In this document: positions 46,952-58,513 of the stretch, piece by piece
Layout of the letters: each line of letters begins with the position of its first letter
Numbering within the stretch: the stretch's first letter is position 1
DNA from: Tremella fuciformis
Lineage: Eukaryota > Basidiomycota > Tremellomycetes > Tremellales > Tremellaceae
Length of the DNA stretch: 64,000 bases
Direction: 5' to 3'
Assembly (NCBI GenBank): GCA_032768795.1
Contig: CP136494.1
Coordinates: forward strand, 2,108,001 to 2,172,000
Position numbers and translations under genes: made by a program
Notes under the pieces: model-generated
Databases searched by the model: none
What the model saw: the letters and a program-made list of their open reading frames with translations, nothing else
Told to the model about the DNA's origin: nothing

Positions 46952-47872
46952 TCATGTCGGCACGTCGATAAAGGACAAATCGACCTGGACGGCGTTCTCA
47001 CTGTACAGAATGTCCGACGACTCCATGGCCCCGATAAGGATGTTGGTATTCGAATCGTCGGTGTTCACCCAGAACGACGGATACGCCTTGGCATCGTCGT
47101 TGCTCCAGAACGTGATTGGCGAGATCGAGCCCAGCACGCCCGTCGGGATTTGCCAGATGTTCACCTGCGGGTCTTGGCCGTATTCCGTGGTCTGCGACGT
47201 ATCGCACGCAGTGAAGTAGACGGAACTACGCATCAGCAGGCTGTCCATGTTTGTCATAGGTGGCCGGCGCACCATGAGCCTGACTCGGTGGCGCTCATAT
47301 AGTCGCCCTTGCCCCCCGGGCTCCAGATCCCCGTGCAGAGGTACTGCGTCTCAGAGTCGACCGTCATGGCGAGGTGCTGCTCCGTCCCCGTGCTCCCTGC
47401 TGGGATATTGAACACGGTCGCCTGAGCGATATCCATGACCTGTCGTCAATCGTGCAATGGAGACACAGGAGATCACGTCGAAGGCGACGTACCAGGAATG
47501 TCTCGTAGAAGTCTGGGCGGTAGTACACGTAAGACGTCGCTGTAAACGGCGTATCGTCTCTCTTGCGGTCGACTTGATGCGGCGTGGACTGGATGATGAC
47601 CTGCGTAGGCGCATCAGAGCGCCGGGCGAGGTTCGCTGGTGCTGGTCAGCACCGCCCGGTGTCAAGTCATGCTGAGAGCGCGCACCTCGTGTCGAGCTCG
47701 CGTTGTACCTTCTCAGCGGGGCGTTCGGCGGCAGCCCCCGCTTGAATCGCTCCGCGTTCGACATGGCGTCGCCGCGGCTCTGCAGCCGTGATGTCGCTGC
47801 GGACCGCGCCAGGGCGGCGTCGAGGCATGCGAGGAGCCCAAAGGCCAGAAGAACCTGCAGTCGACTCGGCAT
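46952..47872 (-). CDS. Secreted protein, SNAERF-RGLPP family, member A
   Basis: 256 aa from four exons: 47686-47872, 47493-47635, 47273-47439, 46952-47225. The signal peptide is MPSRLQVLLAFGLLACLDAA. After SRGDAMSNAERFKRGLPP comes NAPLRRYN. Then VIIQSTP and a beta-rich domain (TSYVYYRPDFYETFL, FNIPAGSTG, TQYLCTGIWSPGG, YFTACDTS, WSNDDAKAYPSFWV), ending FIDVPT. The order of blocks matches the neighbour at 48951-49978. KR before GLPP suggests dibasic propeptide cleavage, which is inference. The last acceptor could alternatively use CAG 15 nt upstream. Function unknown. Confidence 0.8.
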
Positions 47873-48950
47873 GGTGGAATGGAGTGCAGCGGGCTTGTTG
47901 TGAGCGGAACGACGATCAAATGAATGCTTCTCGGTATGCATGATCCTCTCATGCACATTTGTGTCAACAACTACGACGCCAAGACCCTTTGTTCTGCTCG
48001 GGGTGACATGCCGCTGAGGATAGACTTGTTAGAAGCTTCGGGGACAAATACATAGACAATTTATGCCCCGGCGCCCCCGGTCGGTGGCGCAAAGTGACGA
48101 AACGCATGGGGTGGGCTCCGTGCGTTCCTGACAATTTCAGATGGGGCTCGACTTGCGGAGCCACTTTGTGAACACCGGCGCGGACGTCACGCATGCATGA
48201 CGCGCTCTGATGCTTATGCACACTATGCGTCTCGTATGTGTCAAGCCTCGGGAGAGTGAGAGGAGTGGGACGACACACAGTCTGACAGAAGATGCAAGAG
48301 AGATTGTGGGATCGCGCGGCGGGTGATAGATGATATTAGAATGCCTTGGAAGGATTAGGGTCGACCGCGCTAACGTCTTGGAGACCTACAAAGAGTTCGA
48401 GCATGGTGCTCAGGCAGCCACAGTCTAATAGGTTATAGACTGTGTCGCGGCTACTCTTGTCAATCTGCCCAGCTATGAGCCGGCCTTCGATACTCAAATG
48501 ATCCACTCACCATTACTTTGAGACCTTTGGGCAGGAGTGTCGGGTATTGACTTGGTCCTAGCCTCGCGGGTCGCGTTGTTCTGAGGATGTTTGAACTGGA
48601 CTTGATGGCTTGATGGCTTGAAGCCTATGGCTTCGAGCGTAAATTTGTCATCAGCCGTCTCAGATGTCCGTCGGATGGGTTGGCTCGGCGATCAAAAGCA
48701 AGGTTCTTCCGACGGTCCGAGCGAGAAGAAGCATGCATAAGCTTCCATGTCCATCGGATGGTCTTGGGTAGAGTATGTATTACGCTCGCAGTCTGGACTT
48801 CAACTGGAGCGCCTGCTATGCGGCCGTTCGAACGCGACTCGTCTGGTGTGATGCTGCGTGTCCATCGCACGTAAAATATAGCCAAACCGTTTGCAATCCC
48901 ACAGTTCCTTGCCGCCCAGTTGACGTTTGTGCCGGTGCGATCTGCCTCGC
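47873..48950. other. 1.08-kb region between two secreted-family genes, possible gene relic
   Basis: On the minus strand, 48331-48650 reads as plausible coding. One frame contains TLEAIGFKPSSHQVQFKHPQ, and after a possible 38-nt intron continues DTVYNLLDCGCLSTMLELFV and ends at a stop. A second frame upstream (48625-48885) is open for 86 codons but out of phase. I cannot find a start that joins them. It may be a relic or an unresolved small gene. Confidence 0.3.
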
Positions 48951-49978
48951 CTAGCTCGACGCATCTACATACAGGATCTCGTACACGCTCGTGGCATCCG
49001 CCTTGCCGAAATCGGTCTCCTGCATGCCCGCCCCCAACATGTTGGTGTAGGGCGAGGTCCCCTCGAACACGTAAAACGCCGGGTTATAGGCCACGTCGTC
49101 TGCAAGTCAGACACGCTTGCTCCCCACATAGCCCAGCACCCACCTTCGCTGTGGTACGTCAATCCCGGCCAGTCAGGTAAGTCACTGGGCGTCGTCCAGA
49201 TCCAGCTTTGCGATGCTGCGCCATACTCTGCGCTCGGACCTGAGGCAGCGTTGGAACAGCTCGTGAAGTACAAAGACCTGCATGTTAGCGTTGCACTCGC
49301 CTAGCGGAGAGGAGAACGATTCGACTTACGTCCCAGCATAACCGTCATCATTCATAGACTGCTGATGAGCTGGAGCGATCCGTGTGTCCGAGGGGTCAGA
49401 GGTGGATCGTCATCCACGTTGGCATTGGTCCCGGTATCTGCCCACACTGCCGAGCACACGTACTCAGTCCGGCCGTGCGTGTCGGTGAACGACATGATCT
49501 GCTCTGAACCAGCATCGTCGGCATCGGCAATGGTAAGCTTGGTCGCCGAAGCGAGTGCGGTCGTCTGAGCAGCATCAGCTCTGTCCTCGCTCCGCGGAAG
49601 CCGGGAGACACCTACCATTTTGAAGACACTATTAGTAGAGTCCCAGTACACGTACGCGTACTGGTCGTAGACATCTCGCTTCCGATTCCCTTGCCCGGGG
49701 GTGGGTGTGGTCTGGATGATAACACTTCGGTCTGTGTCTGAAGCCCCGGCCTTTGGTGCTGGGTTTAGCCCGCCGAGCCGTGAGAAGTTGGTGGCCTTAC
49801 CCGAGTGTATGGAAGACGGGTTGAACCGCCGCAGAGGAGATTTGGGCGGCAGGCCACGAACAAACGTGTCTGCATTGCTTAGCTCGTCACCACGGCTCGA
49901 AAAACGGCGCGAAGTGGGCGATGCCGAGACTGTTACTCCTGCGGCCCAAAGAACACAAATGAGGAGCGTCCACATCAT
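48951..49978 (-). CDS. Secreted protein, SNAERF-RGLPP family, member B
   Basis: 273 aa from five exons: 49616-49978, 49418-49564, 49330-49358, 49144-49277, 48951-49099. The third exon is only 29 nt. The signal peptide is MMWTLLICVLWAAGVTVSAS. The motif SRGDELSNADTFVRGLPP is followed by KSPLRRFNPSS. Then VIIQTTPTP, QYAYVYWDSTNSVFKM, TEYVCSAVWAD, LYFTSCSNAASG, NPAFYVFEGTSPYTNML and the end YVDASS. Same block order as member A, with a longer linker. The donor of intron 2 (GTGGAT) is weak, but the frame and block order support it. A TATA box lies upstream. Function unknown. Confidence 0.78.
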
Positions 49979-50417
49979 GATCTGCGACAAGAGTGAAGGA
50001 TGGCCATCTTCGGGCCGTGGTATGGCTACTTTATACATGACTTTCAGCGCACGCTAGACCGCCAGTCTAACAAGCCGGAGAATCATGGCTTGCTCGCAAT
50101 ATGAGGGGAGCAAGGCGGACTGCGAGTCAGGGCGAGCGTCGTTTGGTATGACCTGTCAACTGTGGATGGGCTATTGACTTCGCTTTGATAGGTATGTTGA
50201 GGGGCACGCGTTGCGAGCAGTCAAAATATCCACTGGCAGAAGGCCGAGACAACCTTGATGGAGAGTCTGACCGTAACCATCAGACGAGGACACGTGTCAC
50301 TACAGTACACGTTCAAGGTCGAGCGAGGACGTCTTGTACACGTGAGGTGTCAACAAAGTACATTTTCACAGACGAAGAAATAGAGAATACAAAGAGCAAG
50401 TATGGCAGAGCGACCTT
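49979..50417. other. Intergenic region
   Basis: 439 bp; apart from the TATA box, nothing recognised. Confidence 0.35.
50030..50035 (-). promoter_or_regulatory. TATA box (TATAAA)
   Basis: On the minus strand TATAAA lies 52 bp before the start at 49978. Confidence 0.5.
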
Positions 50418-51051
50418 TCAGTCGACGTGGTGGGAGGCATTCCTTGCAGTGTAATCTCGGCACGCCTGCCCATATTGGACGATGAGAGATTTGGCACTGA
50501 CCCATAAGTGATCGTCTATGGTCCTCTCTCTAGCTCTCCAAGCAGCTGAGAGGGTGCTCTCTATATCTCTGATGACGGTCAGCTTTCGCGCTTCTGAGCC
50601 CGAGAAGCAACACGCACTGTCTAAGACGAAGGCTACCGACTGGCTCCCAGCTCAAGCCCCACTTTTGAATCTGCTGCTTTATCGCCGTGTCCACTTGCCT
50701 CACTGCTCGTTCGTATGTGAGCTGTCCGGTGACAGGCGTTTCCGCGGGCACTGTATCCAGGGTGACGCCGTCATGTTCCGTCTGCGGTTTCTTTGAGTCG
50801 CTCCCCTCATCGAGCGACTCATTGGTTGCCGCCGGACGCGTCTCTACCCGCCGGAGGTCCCCGGTCGCATAGTTCGTTGGGGTGGGGCGGTGGGCAGTTC
50901 TCGTCTTTCTCATTGTTTCAATGACCCTTAGGGGGCCCTTGAGGCTGACGAGCATTTCCGAGAAGGCCTCATCCTCAGGGAAGAAGTATTTCTCTCCGTC
51001 ATCCCCCAGCAATATCAGTGTTCTCCTTAGCTCATGAATCGGTTCGGACAT
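50418..51051 (-). CDS. Unknown protein, tandem pair member 1
   Basis: 196 aa from two exons, 50637-51051 and 50418-50593, with a 43-nt intron. It starts MSEPIHELRRTLILLGDDG, then EKYFFPEDEAFSEMLVSLKG. A variable acidic linker follows. The conserved tail begins RQVDTAIKQQIQKWGLS. Exon 2 continues SAKSLIVQYGQACRDYTARN. These blocks align with member 2 next door (GSDGAGYTLPVKDELWKAL, ARVVKRQILDWGL, ILIERVAAECRDRSERN). No known domain, signal peptide or membrane span. Function unknown. Confidence 0.7.
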
Positions 51052-51415
51052 GATAGACACCTTACTGGAAGGGAGTCGGGTTGATACCACACTACAAAGA
51101 ACAAGTCTTGGCGAGAGAAGCAGATCAACTGAAGAGGCTGAGAGAAGAAGCAGAGACTCTGGGCCCCGCCACGTCGTCTCTTTTCAACAAAGGCGAAGGC
51201 TATGTAGGACTATGTAGGGAAGGTCTGCGAATCAAAGATGCCCACGGTGGAAACACGTTGGAGATCTCGTCATGACGGCGAGTCACATAAGAAATAGTGG
51301 AACTGTGCTACTATGAAGGGCCAAGCAAGCATACACGCAGTAAGGTTGGCGTTGACACACAGGCGTTTGGCGAGACTGTGCGGCACGGATGAGTACATGG
51401 CCCGAATTCCCTGGC
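51052..51415. other. Intergenic region within the tandem pair
   Basis: 364 bp; no gene supported. Confidence 0.35.
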
Positions 51416-51966
51416 CTATGAATTTGCTCCGGCTGTCGAAGAGGCGTTCCTCTCGGATCGGTCGCGACACTCCGCCGCGACTCTCTCTATGAGGATCCTG
51501 GACATCTCATAGACACTGCTCGCATCACCGGGGACGTACGATTTGCACTTCGATGCCAACGAGAGAGCCTCATGAACGTGTCTACCAGTATTCAGCGCTA
51601 TCCAGCGAGATGGGTATCGTCGCCAGGCTGAGAGCTCACTCACGATTCGAAACCCGTGCCGACGTCGGCGCTCCGAAGCAGGCCCCAATCCAGTATCTGC
51701 CGCTTGACCACTCTTGCCATCTCCGCTACTGCCAGGTGGCTGACAACATGAGAGAGATCCTCCTCCTCTCGATGTGGAGAATGCGAAACCGTGCTACCCA
51801 GCCGGCTTTTCACAGTTTCCCAAATCGAGGGTGACTTTTGTCGAGTCTGGAGGTACACTATGGGCGGGGCGAGCGCCTTCCACAGCTCGTCCTTGACCGG
51901 CAAAGTGTAACCAGCTCCATCACTTCCACGAAATGAGAGAAGCTCAGAGGTCGGCTCAGTCTCCAT
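51416..51966 (-). CDS. Unknown protein, tandem pair member 2
   Basis: 162 aa from two exons, 51644-51966 and 51416-51581, with a 62-nt intron. It starts METEPTSELLSFRGSDGAG. The middle has a charged stretch (SHSPHREEEDLSHVV) leading into the conserved helix ARVVKRQILDWGL. Exon 2 has HVHEALSLASKCKSYVPG and SRILIERVAAECRDRSERN. Intron position relative to the conserved helix matches member 1, supporting duplication of a spliced gene. Function unknown. Confidence 0.7.
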
Positions 51967-52443
51967 TTTCTATGAGCAGAGCCTTGATGTGACTACCAAC
52001 AATGTTTTACGACAGCAATCGTACCCAGAAGACGATCTCTACCAGCAGAAGAGAGAGCAGGGAGGAGTATTACGAGAAGTGGGTGGGAGGCGTATTCCAC
52101 TGGGTGATAGGCTCAAGAACGTTCAATAGGTCTGCACTCAAAGGGCCGAACGATAAAGGATGCAGACACCTTTGCAAAACGCTTTCAAGACTCGCGGGAG
52201 GCGATGGCGCAATGTGTTGCGAAAGAGGTCTTCCTGCTCAACATCGGCTGGCGAGGACCGCTTGCTCCGCCAGGCGTGAGAATCCGTTGCCCAGTAGAGG
52301 GGACTTTTGAAGACTGCTAGCCTGACGCAGAAGTGACTTGACCTAGCTGCGACATCTGATCAGTGATCTGTCCCGAAGTCTCGTAGTGGTGCCAAAGTCC
52401 GAAATGCATTTCACCTACGGCCTACAACAACAGAATTTCGAGC
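51967..52443. other. Intergenic region
   Basis: 477 bp between the pair and the TBC gene stop. Short frames on both strands have no convincing content. Confidence 0.35.
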
Positions 52444-55400
52444 CTATGACACAGGATCTGCAGCATCCGGCTGCAATGCCAAGATTTGACGATGACAACG
52501 AGCAGCAATGTCGCTGCTTTTGATGGAACTTCGGAGACCATGCTGAAGCTGATTCATCAGCCGGGATCTTCGGTAGCACTAGCTACTCACCCCAATCAGC
52601 TTGTCTGCGCTCCACAACCTGGCCGTCACCGAGTTGACCAGGGCGAAAAGGTCCGACACGGTGTCGCATGAGGCGATGTCTCCCTCTGCAAGCTTGAGGA
52701 TGGCAATAGCGGTCCGAAAGAGGGACTGTAAGTCAGCCAACTTTCCCTCGCTGCGCATGGTTTGGTATCACGGGATGGCCTTCCACAAAGAACACGTCCC
52801 ACACTCTGAAGAGCGTCTGTGTCTCAGCCGCCAAGCTGGGCCTGACAGATGTAACGCACCTCCACCGGCAGACAGTCCGTGAACAAGCTGAGGAACCAGC
52901 CGAATGTGAGACTGGCAAGGTCCACGCCCAGCTCGTCAAGTTTCTCCACTACTTTTGGCACGTGCAGCGGGGCCAGCTCGCCAAGAACGGCCTGGTCCGC
53001 CCTCGAGGCGAGCAGAGACGGCGAGAAGAAGTCACTCGGCAGGAGGCGCTCGATGATGCATAGCAACACCCAATACGCTTGCTCTGACCGTCAACCTGAG
53101 ATCACCACAGGCAATGAAGCTGCCCACCTTCATCCGAATGCGTCAACAAGAGCGTCGCCGCAAGCATGTTCATGCCCTGACAATAGCCCACGGAAGGGTT
53201 GTGCCAGGAGTAGGCGACCAGAACCCTTCGAAGTTTTGCCACACCTGGCCCATCCCCACCGAAGAAGACATTCCCGGGGAAGGTCCTCGAGACGTCTTTC
53301 TCAATCTCTCCAGCAAACGGATTCACGTCCCCCTCGTGCACCTTGAGTATCTCTTGGTATTCTCCCGGAACCATAAGATCCTTCGCGCCAGAGCATTCGG
53401 CCCAGATGTCGCTGCGATACACCAAAGGGATCCCCTTTCTCACCAATGAGGTGAACACCTTCCACTCGTCCTGCCCGGTCTTGCTCAAGCCAAGTTGAGA
53501 CAGTCCGAGCGTTGTCGAACCCCATCGTAGATCGTCCGTTGTGACCTTTCCGTTCGGGAGCTCACGCCTATGCTTCGTCCGTTTGCGTAAGAATAGGTCC
53601 CACTCCGCGGTGCGCTCCTTCTGCTGAGCATCATGGATCTCTGTGAGGCGATCGAGCAGACTCGAGACAGTCTTGCGACTTTCGTTAGTCGCTGGCGGTT
53701 TGGGGGATGGCGCCAAAAGGGAGACTGGCGAAATGGACGACTCGTGAGAGACTTCGCTGTGCAAGGAGGAGGCTCCCCTGGCGGATACAGTCACTTGATC
53801 TTTCGCGGTGACCGGCCGTCCGGGAGAATTGACCCTGAGACTTGGTCCGGTCAATGAGCGAGAACGATGGTCGGCAGTACGGGCGCTCAGATCAGACTGT
53901 GCTGCCCTGACCGGAGCAGACGCTGCCGAGTCAAGGGACGGGCGAGGCGAGATCTCAGTCTCATCGATCGACGGTCTAGGGGAAGTTTCTGATCTGGTCG
54001 ACTTCGCGTCTGTCTCGCGCCGCCTTCGAGCGATCCACCCTTCCTCCTCGGCCCTTGGCATGGGTACAGTGCCGGTCAAGGAAGCTGCTGCCGCCGCTCC
54101 CACTGCTCCAGCATCTTTAAGCATACCTGCATGCTGGATGTCGTAGATGAAGCCGTAGCGGTCAGTCAAAGGGTCCTCGCCATTCTTGAACCTTGTAGCA
54201 GTAGTAAGAGTCTTGATGTTTCGAGACGATTGGAAGTATGAACCGAGATTCTGCCGAGATAGCAGCAATGTCGGTGGTCTGGCTTCGTCTGGTATGATAG
54301 ACGAAAGTTCTACCGTTGGCGGGGGCGCCTCTTCTGAAGGAGATGTAAGGGACGAGGTGGATTCTTTGGCCAGGTCAGGGGCCACCAGCGCAGTAGTCGG
54401 AGGTGGGCGTGAGGAGCTGACCCTGCTGAGAAGTGACGGTCGACTGATATCATCGCTCATGGCTTTGGCCCGCATTGTTGCCGTCGAGACCGATGATAGC
54501 AGAGTTCGCCCCAGATTGGCAGTAGCAGCCAAGGCCTGATCACCATATCCCCTTTCTCTTGTAGGCGTTGACAGGCCGACAGGCGGGACCTCTGGCGCAG
54601 CTACAGATGCCGCGCGACTTCGTTGACCAGAAGATCGACGTCGTCCTGGTGGCTCTCGTATACTTAGGTCTTCATCACGGGCATTCGATACCAGAGAGTG
54701 GGCGAGATAAGCCACAAGCGACTTGGGCGAGATGGACGAGGATACAAGGATTGACGATGGATCAGGGGTGATGATGCGCTACGAGTCAGCCGAGGAATCC
54801 ACATTAGAGTAACAGAAACGCACAGTGGCGAGGAAGATTGCCCGGAAAGCTGGTGAACTTCCGCCGTCTCCCTTTCTCCAAGTTTCGTCATCCTCTTCGC
54901 CAACAATGGCTGTTTCCTCAACAACAGACGCTGACCCTAGATTGGCGGGTCCGGGAGCCTGAGACACGAGAGATTCTCCACTCCCTCTTCGAGGTCTGCG
55001 AGCCTTGTTTCCGCTCCAAACCCATAATCCTGACGTCCACGATGCTCGATTAGCCTTACTTCGCTGACCGAGCGGGGTGCTTTGAGGGTCCGCAGGCGGC
55101 ATGCTCGAGGCATAAGTAGTCGGGGGAGATGTGACGAAGGAAGGGGTAAGCGAGGGAGTAGGAGACATTGGCCGGAAAGAGCGGGAAGAAGGGGCCGGGG
55201 ACGAAGAGCGGATGGAGTGCGATCCGTTGGTTCGAAAGCTGGCTGGAGCAAGAGAGACGCTTTTGCTGGGCGACTCGCTCTTCAAAGAGGTGGAAAGAGC
55301 TTCGGTCAACCCGTCGTGTATGGAAACCTGAAGTGAGTTCCGAGCAAGCACGACGCTGGTACAGCCAACTGACCTGGTCGGCCGGTTTATCGGACTTTTG

Positions 55401-56156
55401 AGGTTGGGCGAGGCGCAAGACCTCGTTCTCCGCTTCTAGCTGGGCTATCTCCTCCTTGAGCTCTCTGATAGCTCTACTGAGCACGCGCAGGGGATGGTCC
55501 AAGGTCTGCCTCCGGCTCGAACCTGAAGGCGGTGAAGGGGGAAAGAGAGGCGACTGTGACCCGCTGTCGCGACCGGAAGCTGATGGTTGATGAGCCTTGG
55601 GCTGAGGAGTCGGTATAGGAATCGACACAGAGGCATCGCCGGGCGAGCCTCGAGGCGTCGCCAGGGCGCTCAATGGGGGCTGCCCACCGCCAAAAAGCTC
55701 GAGGTACGTGGCTATCTCCTCGTCCGACATGTGGTCGAAGCGCATTTCGACGACAGCCATCTCTTCCTTGCTTAGACTGCTCAGTGGCGAGCGGCGCGAG
55801 GATGATCTTGAGGTTCTAGGCTTGGGCAAGCTCGAAGCGCCATTGAACCGACCAAAATAGTCCCCTTCGGTTGTACAGTTGTTTCCGCCGCTGCCAGAAC
55901 GCAATCTCGTCGTTGGCCCGAGCCCCAGTAGGTCCGTCTCAGTGGTGACCTTGCGTCGTGGCGCGGTCACCGAGCCTGTATAAGCATGGTCGAAGTAGCC
56001 CGGCTGCCCAAGGGCAGGAGATCGAGAAGGACCTGCTTGGGCCGAGTCGAGGCGGGCGGAGGACGCGCTTCGGCGCGTGGCCGGGTGCGCCGCGACGGCT
56101 GACAGCGGATGCGTGTTGTCGCCGGGGGCCTGACCGCCCTCTTGAGCGGCGCTCAT
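52444..56156 (-). CDS. TBC-domain Rab GTPase-activating protein
   Basis: About 1148 aa from seven exons: 55374-56156, 54824-55327, 53128-54778, 52860-53083, 52772-52816, 52591-52725, 52444-52548. All are phase-consistent. The long Ser/Pro-rich N-terminal half contains a short coiled coil (REL KEEIAQLEAENEVLRL, residues about 230-250) and a DHMSDEEIATYLELFGG block. The TBC domain starts KTGQDEWKVFTSLVRKGIP. The arginine finger is EIEKDVSRTFPGN and the glutamine finger SVGYCQGMN, both intact, so GAP activity is expected. Later blocks are LLCIIERLLPSDFF, WFLSLFTDCLP and TLFRVWDVFFVEGH. Known role: accelerates GTP hydrolysis by a Rab in membrane traffic; the Rab partner cannot be told from sequence. 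Confidence 0.92.
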
Positions 56157-56690
56157 GTCATCCGACGATGCGCATGAGGCCGTCGAGTGTAAGTAGATGC
56201 AATGCAATGCCTGCCTATGCGACGAGGTCACCGAGGATGACGAGACGATTGTGGCACTCGGCGAATGTGGCGTTTTTACTCTAACCAGAACTGCCTGATG
56301 AATTGCGTGGGCACTGAGGTATCACGTCGTTGATTGCGACACGCACACTACACGACTGGGCAGAATACCAGCCGGCAAGTAGAATCTTGACCTGTCTGGC
56401 AGTGAGCCTTATACCTCCATCCATGCGGAGTGATAAACTTAGTGATTCTGGCCCTGATTTCCGACTGGTCCGCAGCAAGAGTCCATAGCCTTTCATGACA
56501 GGGATAAAGCACGACTAACCACACCTCTACGGGAGAGAAATATATACCTAAATCAATCGAGCTCGCTAGCGTCACTTCCGGAAGCTCCAGTCCAGGACTC
56601 GCCACTCTGCACCTCACGGTACCCTATTCCACAGCACCCTGCCTTCTCTCCCTTGCACATCTCGCCCCGATCATGGAGGAGGCAGGCACG
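56157..56690. other. Intergenic region upstream of the TBC gene
   Basis: 534 bp. Includes the TBC promoter and the 3' end of secreted protein 4. An AT-rich stretch with ATATATA lies near 56539. No gene. Confidence 0.35.
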
Positions 56691-57397
56691 CTACGGCGGA
56701 AGCATATAGACCGCGTAGTTGTAAGTAGTGCACGTCTCGCTATCACCAGACCCAGTTGCGCCCACGCCGCAAGTGTAGGACGAGCCGAGGTTCCAGTACA
56801 GGCTGAACCGACCCGTAGTGGCAGTCTTGGCGTACGCCGCGCACTGGTTGACGGCATCCTGGTCGCTCGTCGCGGTGAGCGAATGATATGTCGTGGCAGG
56901 GTCTGAGGGGCCACGTCAGCGACGAGCTGTTTCGGTCAAGGGAAGACGTACTGATGTTTGGGTAACAGTTGTAGAAGCTGTACCCGTCGTTGATCGTATC
57001 GCCTGATGGAGCCACGCTCCCCCCGGAAAGTCGAGCTTTGGGTGCGCCTGACGTCAGCAACTCCGTGTGGTGACAGGAGGAGAAAGGCCTACTGTGCACG
57101 CGGGAGGGGTCGTACAGCCTTGAGGGGTGAAGGGGTGCGAGGCCGCTGGAGTCATAAGCGGCGGTCGGATCTACCAAAAGAACTTACCGCTGAAGCCGCT
57201 CGGCGTTGCTGAGCCCCCTGACAGTCAGCGAGCTGCGGTATGTAGTCATGCTAGACTGACCGCTTCAGCTTTCGTAGGCCAGAAACGTTGGGCCAAGTGC
57301 GGGCTTCGGGCCCAATGGAAGCGGGAAGGGGCGAAGCCGCGCACATGAGAGCCGCGACGAGGCCGAAGAGGCAGACGAGCACATTACTGCAGAGCAT
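56691..57397 (-). CDS. Secreted protein, LYDPxRVH family, member 4
   Basis: 175 aa from five exons: 57261-57397, 57188-57217, 57093-57145, 56952-57047, 56691-56902. The signal peptide is MLCSNVLVCLFGLVAALMCA. Exon 2 is again 30 nt (GLSNAERLQR) and exon 3 again 53 nt (GLAPLHPSRLYDPSRVH). Then GAPKARLSGG and YSFYNCYPN. The C-terminal domain has Cys in NQCAAY, YTCGVG and ETCTTYNYAVY. It lies 21 kb from members 1-3 and on the opposite strand, so the copy moved or was inverted after duplication. A TATA box lies 60 bp upstream. Function unknown. Confidence 0.87.
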
Positions 57398-58513
57398 CTT
57401 GAAGAGAGTGGAGTCGATAATCACAAACACGCGCTGAATGTGGGTGAACCATCTTGTTTATATGCCACTAGTCTTGATGTCTTGGCAGCGCAGGCGTCTG
57501 GCGCTTCGGCAACAACAACTCTCAAAGGAGGGGGGCGGGGGAGGCGCCCGGGTGCCTGCGCGGTGTACATAGTATGAATCAACGGCGTGGCCTATTCATA
57601 ACCAGCTGCAATTGTGGGGAAACGGCCACGCCAAGCTCTACGTTCTACGGCTGAGCCACGTCAGCACAAAATGAGCGAGCGAGCTATGCTTGTCCTCCCC
57701 GTTGCACCGACCCAGATCCTTCTGATGACTCATACCCCGCCGAGCCAGTCGGGGACGGACCAACTGACGGGTCGGCGTGATGTTCGGCACCACTCGCAAT
57801 AAATCCCGACGCCGTGTCTGCTGGGTCTGCCTGTTGGTCCGTGTGGACGCGACGGTGGGCTTGGCGGTCTACGTACGAAGACCAGAACGTTTGCAGAAAA
57901 GTTCGATTGGCGGTGGTCCCGCTGCAGTGCCACGAGACGACGTGTCCACGCGAAGACGTCAACAATGATCAATAATCATGGTGTGGTTGAGGCCAGTCCG
58001 TCAAGGTATACCAGGATCGAGAACAAAGTATTGCCGGTTGTCGGTCAAACGAGCCATGTCACCCCCAGTGACTCACCCCTCGATACCTGTTGAATATTTC
58101 TCGTAAGTTACCATCCTCTTTCTGGGGAGGTCGCGTACCAAAGCTATCGGTCTCAGAGGCTTACAGTCGGACTGATATTATGGTGGAATGCAACGCGTCT
58201 TGCATGTCGGCCCTCTCGCAGCCTCAACGTCTCATGCTCGCATCATGATGCACAAGCTCACTCAGCTCCCAGTGGCCCTCACCGTGCTCGTCCTCACAGC
58301 ACACGCCAGCGCCGTGCCCTCACGAATCCATCTCCAGCTTGCCGGAACAGCTGTAGCCATGTATGGATGGACTTTGAAGAGACGCATCTACTCGTATGTA
58401 TCGCTTGGACTTCTTGGGCGTTCGAGGTCACGTGACCTGATTCTTGGATTTTCTTGTCCGCCGTGCAAGATGGATGCTCTTCATCTTCGTCGACACTCTG
58501 ACACTGTGACACC
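57398..58513. other. 1.1-kb intergenic region upstream of NOP16
   Basis: Divergent promoters of secreted protein 4 and NOP16. A plus-strand frame from ATG 58245 begins with a hydrophobic, signal-like stretch (MMHKLTQLPVALTVLVLTAH), but it has no supported stop or partner exon. I do not call it. Confidence 0.35.
57457..57462 (-). promoter_or_regulatory. TATA box (TATAAA)
   Basis: Minus-strand TATAAA 60 bp before the start at 57397. Confidence 0.5.
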
